Positions 6,777-7,276 of a DNA stretch of 7,276 bases are shown piece after piece. Within the stretch, counting starts at the first letter, position 1. Each line of letters opens with the position of its first letter. Source of the DNA: JBEVMS01 sp040508515 (GTDB taxonomy: Bacteria > Pseudomonadota > Gammaproteobacteria > Xanthomonadales > Rhodanobacteraceae); the NCBI GenBank assembly GCA_040508515.1, contig JBEVMS010000092.1, positions 1 to 7,276 of the forward strand, in the 5' to 3' direction. The notes under the pieces were generated by a model. It saw only the letters and a program-made list of their open reading frames with translations, was not told where the DNA came from and searched no databases. The position numbers and the translations under genes are program-made.

Positions 6777-6904
6777 GGGATGAATTTACTGGGCCGGATC
6801 ATCGGGCGATGCCATGCACGCTCTGACCACTCGCGGCACTATGCCGTTGATCTGCCGACAAGCTCGGAAACCCTCGCTGACTACGCGGCCAAGCGCAGCT
6901 CTAA
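6777..6904 (+). pseudogene. Decayed tandem copy 1 of the ispB 3' end
   Basis: This copy starts 9 bp after the ispB stop. Its first 28 bases (ending CTGGGCCGGATCATCG) match 6586-6613 in ispB at about 23 of 28 positions. Its last ~42 bases match the gene end at about 31 of 42, by eye. The reading is GRII...ETLADYA.KRS, against DRII...ETLADYAVERSF in IspB. The middle is about 55 bp shorter than in the gene. One lost base just before the end puts the TAA at 6902 out of frame. It has no catalytic motif and no ribosome site, so it is a non-functional duplication. Confidence 0.85.
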
Positions 6905-6907
6905 ACC

Positions 6908-7042
6908 GGTGATTGATTCACGGGGCCGGATCACCGGCGCGCCATCGCGCACGCCCAGCCCAAGCACACGCAACGCCATGCCATCGGCCTGGCGAAAGAC
7001 CCGAAAACTATGGCTGATTCCGCCGCGGAGCGGAGCTTCTAA
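6908..7042 (+). pseudogene. Decayed tandem copy 2 of the ispB 3' end
   Basis: This copy follows copy 1 directly. It begins TTGATTCACGGGGCCGG, 13 of 17 identical to the gene at 6590-6606. It ends with a 40-column match (about 31 identical) to the last 39 bases of ispB, reading ADSAAERSF then TAA TAA, against ADYAVERSF then TAA in IspB. The start and end lie in different frames, so it is broken. It shares GGGCCGGATCA with copy 1, where the gene has GGACCGGATCA, suggesting that the two copies share an intermediate. Confidence 0.82.
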
Positions 7043-7068
7043 TAAAGAGCGCATCGTTTAAAGTTGCG

Positions 7069-7104
7069 CTTGATCGAACTGAGGCCGGATGGACGGCAAC
7101 TGAT
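7069..7104 (+). repeat. Possible beginning of a third ispB tail copy
   Basis: CTTGATCGAACTGAGGCCGGAT resembles the start of each tail unit (gene: CTGGATTCGCTGGACCGGAT), with a few inserted bases. The distal end of a unit cannot be found afterwards. It is suggestive only. Confidence 0.35.
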
Positions 7105-7152
7105 CCCCTAGGGCATGCCTTCGCGCCTGCTTAAAAGCGGCACGCATGCAGC

Positions 7153-7191
7153 GCGAGGAGTGCGGCCGCGACACGCTGACGCACTCCTCGC
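7153..7191. terminator. Bidirectional terminator-like hairpin between convergent genes
   Basis: GCGAGGAGTGCG (7153-7164) and CGCACTCCTCGC (7180-7191) form a perfect 12-bp stem with a 15-nt loop. It sits between ispB with its tail copies (+) and the minus-strand gene ending at 7201. Only TTGTG follows on the plus strand. On the minus strand a TTTT run comes about 15 nt later. A role in termination or 3'-end protection for both transcripts is likely from position and stem strength. Confidence 0.7.
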
Positions 7192-7200
7192 TTGTGCCAC

Positions 7201-7276
7201 TTACTGCTGCGCTTTGAACGCCTCATACAGCCACTGGTGCATCAGGCTGTAAGAACGCGCGGCCGCTTTGGCGTCG
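7201..7276 (-). CDS. Unrecognised protein, C-terminal 24 codons (continues beyond window)
   Basis: An open minus-strand frame enters from the window edge and ends with TAA at 7201-7203. The last residues are RSYSLMHQWLYEAFKAQQ, an amphipathic, probably helical tail. Support for a real gene comes from the strong hairpin just after the stop and from the G/C-rich third codon positions. I cannot assign a family from so short a piece. Confidence 0.55.
   Translation of the reverse strand, partial: DAKAAARSYSLMHQWLYEAFKAQQ

Noticed and set aside
1..7276. tRNA/rRNA genes, CRISPR arrays, insertion sequences, riboswitches
   Set aside because: No cloverleaf, no regularly spaced identical repeats, no transposase-like frame and no inverted ends with target duplications were seen.

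Overview
The window is about 63-65% G+C by eye and codes densely on both strands. It looks like a chromosomal segment from a gammaproteobacterium, most likely a member of the Xanthomonadaceae. The reasons are the XanB-type bifunctional mannose enzyme, an IspB-type polyprenyl diphosphate synthase, a full-length KdpD/KdpE pair, and strong G/C preference at third codon positions. Genus and species cannot be fixed from this sequence alone.

Layout. Positions 1-393 (+) hold the C-terminal cupin (phosphomannose isomerase) domain of XanB/ManC; the gene begins before the window. Positions 394-829 are a convergent spacer. It carries a hairpin and, at 601-722, a decayed copy of the 3' end of kdpE that includes the stop codon. 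Then come, all on the minus strand, kdpE (1522->830), kdpD (4244->1578) and a YajR-like MFS transporter (5633->4449). The potassium pump genes kdpFABC are absent; the gene upstream of kdpD on the same strand is the MFS gene. A 136-bp divergent spacer (5634-5769) holds two perfect TATAAT boxes inside an exact 12-bp inverted repeat, one facing the MFS gene and one facing ispB. ispB (5770-6768, +) makes the long isoprenoid chain of ubiquinone. Positions 6777-7042 are two decayed tandem copies of the last part of ispB, possibly followed by the beginning of a third. A perfect 12-bp-stem hairpin (7153-7191) separates this from the 3' end of an unrecognised minus-strand gene (7201-7276, continuing beyond the window).

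Function. The genes do not form one pathway. XanB supplies GDP-mannose precursors for surface polysaccharide. KdpD/KdpE is a potassium/turgor-responsive two-component system, probably co-transcribed. The MFS protein is an inner-membrane efflux-type carrier. IspB feeds quinone synthesis.

The most unusual signal is not a gene. Two unrelated genes on opposite strands (kdpE and ispB) each have, just downstream of the stop codon, degenerate direct copies of their own 3' end with the stop codon included. Shared protein fragments (VDTHYLR for kdpE; ETLADYA and ADxAxERSF for ispB) show that these are real duplications. The cause is unknown: tandem slippage, recombination with a diverged allele, or the scar of an element that inserted at gene ends.
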